From: CAZCTO01 sp964501725
GTDB taxonomy: Bacteria; Bacillota; Clostridia; Saccharofermentanales; Saccharofermentanaceae
DNA length: 64,000 nucleotides
Reading direction: 5' to 3'
Assembly (NCBI GenBank): GCA_964501725.1
Contig: CAZCTO010000001.1
Location: forward strand, 162,716 to 226,715
Shown here: positions 62,966 through 64,000 of the stretch, in pieces
Layout of the letters: the number at the start of each line of letters is the position of its first letter
Numbering within the stretch: position 1 is the first letter of the stretch
Made by a program: the position numbers and the translations under genes
Notes under the pieces: model-generated
Seen by the model: the letters and a program-made list of their open reading frames with translations, nothing else
Told to the model about the DNA's origin: nothing
The model's database searches: none

Positions 62966-62994
62966 ATAATATTCTAATTGCCTGTTCTTGTCAT
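62966..62994 (-). promoter_or_regulatory. Candidate promoter of the GH3 gene
   Basis: ATGACA, 17-nt spacer, TATTAT on the minus strand, about 50 nt before the start codon. The rest of 62995-63233 holds no gene or structure that I can support. Confidence 0.5.
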
Positions 62995-63233
62995 TAAAAG
63001 ACTTTATAACCTTAAACTGACTGAAATAATATAAAATGGTGATTTGATGGTTGATTTCTCTCAAGGATTCGCCGTCAGATTTCCGGTCTCTCCTCTATGA
63101 TGTATTTAATGATTAACCTCCTATTGATTCCAGGATATAGCTCTGACCAGCAATTAATTCTCATTTGCTCATGCTTAAAAAGCACTGTGTCCGGTTTTAG
63201 CTTACCACTGCAACGAGGTCGGTTCAAAATGCA

Positions 63234-63436
63234 AAAATGCGTATAAAACCGCGTGTATTCCCAGATTTTATATGTATGAGAGTGTGAAAAAGCAGCAAAT
63301 TCATGCCGAAAATGCGTATAAAACCGCTTGTATTCCCAGATTTTATATGTATCAGAGTGTGAAAAAGCAGCAAATTCATGCCGAAAATGCATATAAAACC
63401 GCGTCTATTGCCAGATTTTATATGTATCAGAGTGTG
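63234..63436. repeat. 75-bp tandem repeat (about 2.7 copies)
   Basis: Units start at about 63234, 63309 and 63384 and share AAAATGC, TATAAAACCGC, ATTCCCAGATTTTATATGTAT, GAGTGTGAAAAAGCAGCAAA and TTCATGCCG, with few differences. The period is exactly 75 bp, divisible by 3, which is why open frames appear on both strands; none has a ribosome binding site or family likeness. Confidence 0.9.
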
Positions 63437-63517
63437 TTGCTAATACAATCATATAAAAAAAGCTCCTCGTTTTTTCAGATTCACTGGAATAGCTGAAGAC
63501 CCTAAACGGACGCTTAC

Positions 63518-63546
63518 TTGAAAAACATCGCGCCTTCTGCCATAAT
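63518..63546 (+). promoter_or_regulatory. Promoter of ssrA
   Basis: TTGAAA, 17-nt spacer, CATAAT, about 20 nt upstream of the mature tmRNA 5' end. Confidence 0.6.
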
Positions 63547-63566
63547 ATTTATGCTCTCATGCATAT

Positions 63567-63948
63567 GGGGGCGTAATGGTTTCGACGGGGTTGTTGAGAT
63601 CGAAGAAGCGGGTAGAGGATTCTCGTTGGCCTCTTTAAAAAACGGGAAAGCAAGTAATTGCAAACTCTAAAACACAACTCGTAGCTGCTTAAGCCAGTTA
63701 CGCATCTCTCCGTCCGATCTGCTGGACGGGTTTGAGATGTCAGACAGCAGACCTTACCCGTCGGCAGGTTAAACAGGTAAACGCCGCGAAATAAGCTTTG
63801 CCTTCGCGATGTAGATATGAAGCTACCGGACGCTCCGGCCTGTCAGCGGGCTTGGCGCAAAGGGGAATACTCTAATCACTGACTGCACCCGGAGATGCTT
63901 TGCTGGATATGATTTCGGACAGGAGTTCGACTCTCCTCGCCTCCACCA
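63567..63948 (+). ncRNA. ssrA: Transfer-messenger RNA
   Basis: Rescues stalled ribosomes and tags their products for proteolysis. The 5' end GGGGGCGUAAUGGUUUCGACGGG is the tmRNA signature. The acceptor stem pairs GGGGGCG (63567) with CGCCUCC (63938-63944), and the 3' end is ACCA. The T-arm GGAGUUCGACUCUCC is present near the 3' end. The length of 382 nt is typical of one-piece tmRNAs. Pseudoknot-forming GC stretches follow the tag reading frame. A perfect terminator follows. Confidence 0.97.
63660..63692 (+). other. tmRNA proteolysis-tag reading frame
   Basis: Reading from the resume codon GCA gives ANSKTQLVAA and a TAA stop. The tag thus ends in LVAA, not the more common ALAA. The exact resume codon is inferred from the frame and the usual tag length. 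Confidence 0.8.
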
Positions 63949-63952
63949 AAAA

Positions 63953-63985
63953 TTGACCGAAGCATTGATACAGTGCTTCGGTCAA
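63953..63985 (+). terminator. Intrinsic terminator of ssrA
   Basis: Perfect 12-bp inverted repeat TTGACCGAAGCA / TGCTTCGGTCAA with a 9-nt loop, followed by CTCTTTTATATT. Confidence 0.9.
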
Positions 63986-64000
63986 CTCTTTTATATTGGA

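Noticed and set aside
63075..63392. Minus-strand frame of 105 codons with HFRHEFAAFSHS repeats
   Set aside because: Created by the 75-bp tandem repeat, whose period is a multiple of three; no ribosome binding site, and the opposite strand is open too.
63234..63436. Possible CRISPR array
   Set aside because: The units are contiguous tandem copies with no unique spacers, and there are no cas genes nearby.

Overview
The window looks like a chromosomal segment of a low-to-mid GC Clostridia bacterium (Firmicutes/Bacillota). Evidence: the gene order priA-def-fmt-rsmB-rlmN-prpC-prkC-rsgA-rpe, a PolC replicase, an IspH-ribosomal S1 fusion, a HutP-like protein, MEP-pathway isoprenoid genes, type II IleRS and strong GGAGG ribosome binding sites. 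The exact lineage cannot be fixed from the sequence; an anaerobic, carbohydrate-using member of the Oscillospirales or a relative is only a guess. Almost everything is housekeeping and densely packed, mostly on the minus strand. No phage, IS element, CRISPR array or tRNA gene was seen.

Layout. (1) 1-20245, minus: a near-continuous cluster with many 1-14 nt overlaps, read uppS-cdsA-dxr-rseP-ispG-polC-priA-def-fmt-rsmB-rlmN-prpC-prkC-rsgA-rpe (rpe is cut by the window edge). It covers isoprenoid and lipid carrier synthesis, replication and restart, protein N-terminus processing, rRNA modification and a Ser/Thr kinase-phosphatase pair. (2) 20278-23422, minus: rpsB-tsf and pyrH-frr, each closed by a hairpin terminator, with a good promoter and a structured leader before rpsB. 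(3) 23533-26212: a PepV-like dipeptidase (+) facing an SH3-NlpC/P60 wall hydrolase (-). (4) 26401-30728, minus: an RpiR-type regulator, HutP-like protein, cmk and ispH-S1. (5) 30729-37462, minus: a biotin-dependent carboxyltransferase trio, scpB-scpA, trpS and a site-2 protease, preceded by ileS (to 40738). (6) 40801-46528, minus: HD protein, RluA-type synthase, methyltransferase and a recent tandem pair of lipoproteins. (7) 46554-50009: an MFS transporter divergent from an ATP-grasp/DUF2156 pair. (8) 50038-53369, plus: a PhoP/PhoR-like two-component system followed by rluF. (9) 53332-62994, minus: a LacZ-like GH2 protein with a damaged active site, a membrane pyrophosphatase, a fibronectin-like lipoprotein and a GH3 glucosidase. 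(10) 63234-64000: a 75-bp tandem repeat and ssrA (tmRNA) with its terminator.

The most notable observations are the PolC whose proofreading exonuclease domain has lost most catalytic residues while its PHP domain looks intact; the GH2 protein lacking both catalytic glutamates; the PrkC kinase with an added InlB-repeat-like domain and a Pro-Thr tail; the duplicated lipoproteins that are nearly identical only in their first ~650 bases; the ATP-grasp/DUF2156/MFS locus; and a transcarboxylase-like trio without a membrane decarboxylase subunit. No convincing wholly new system was found; the ATP-grasp/DUF2156/MFS locus is the best candidate for an undescribed pathway.
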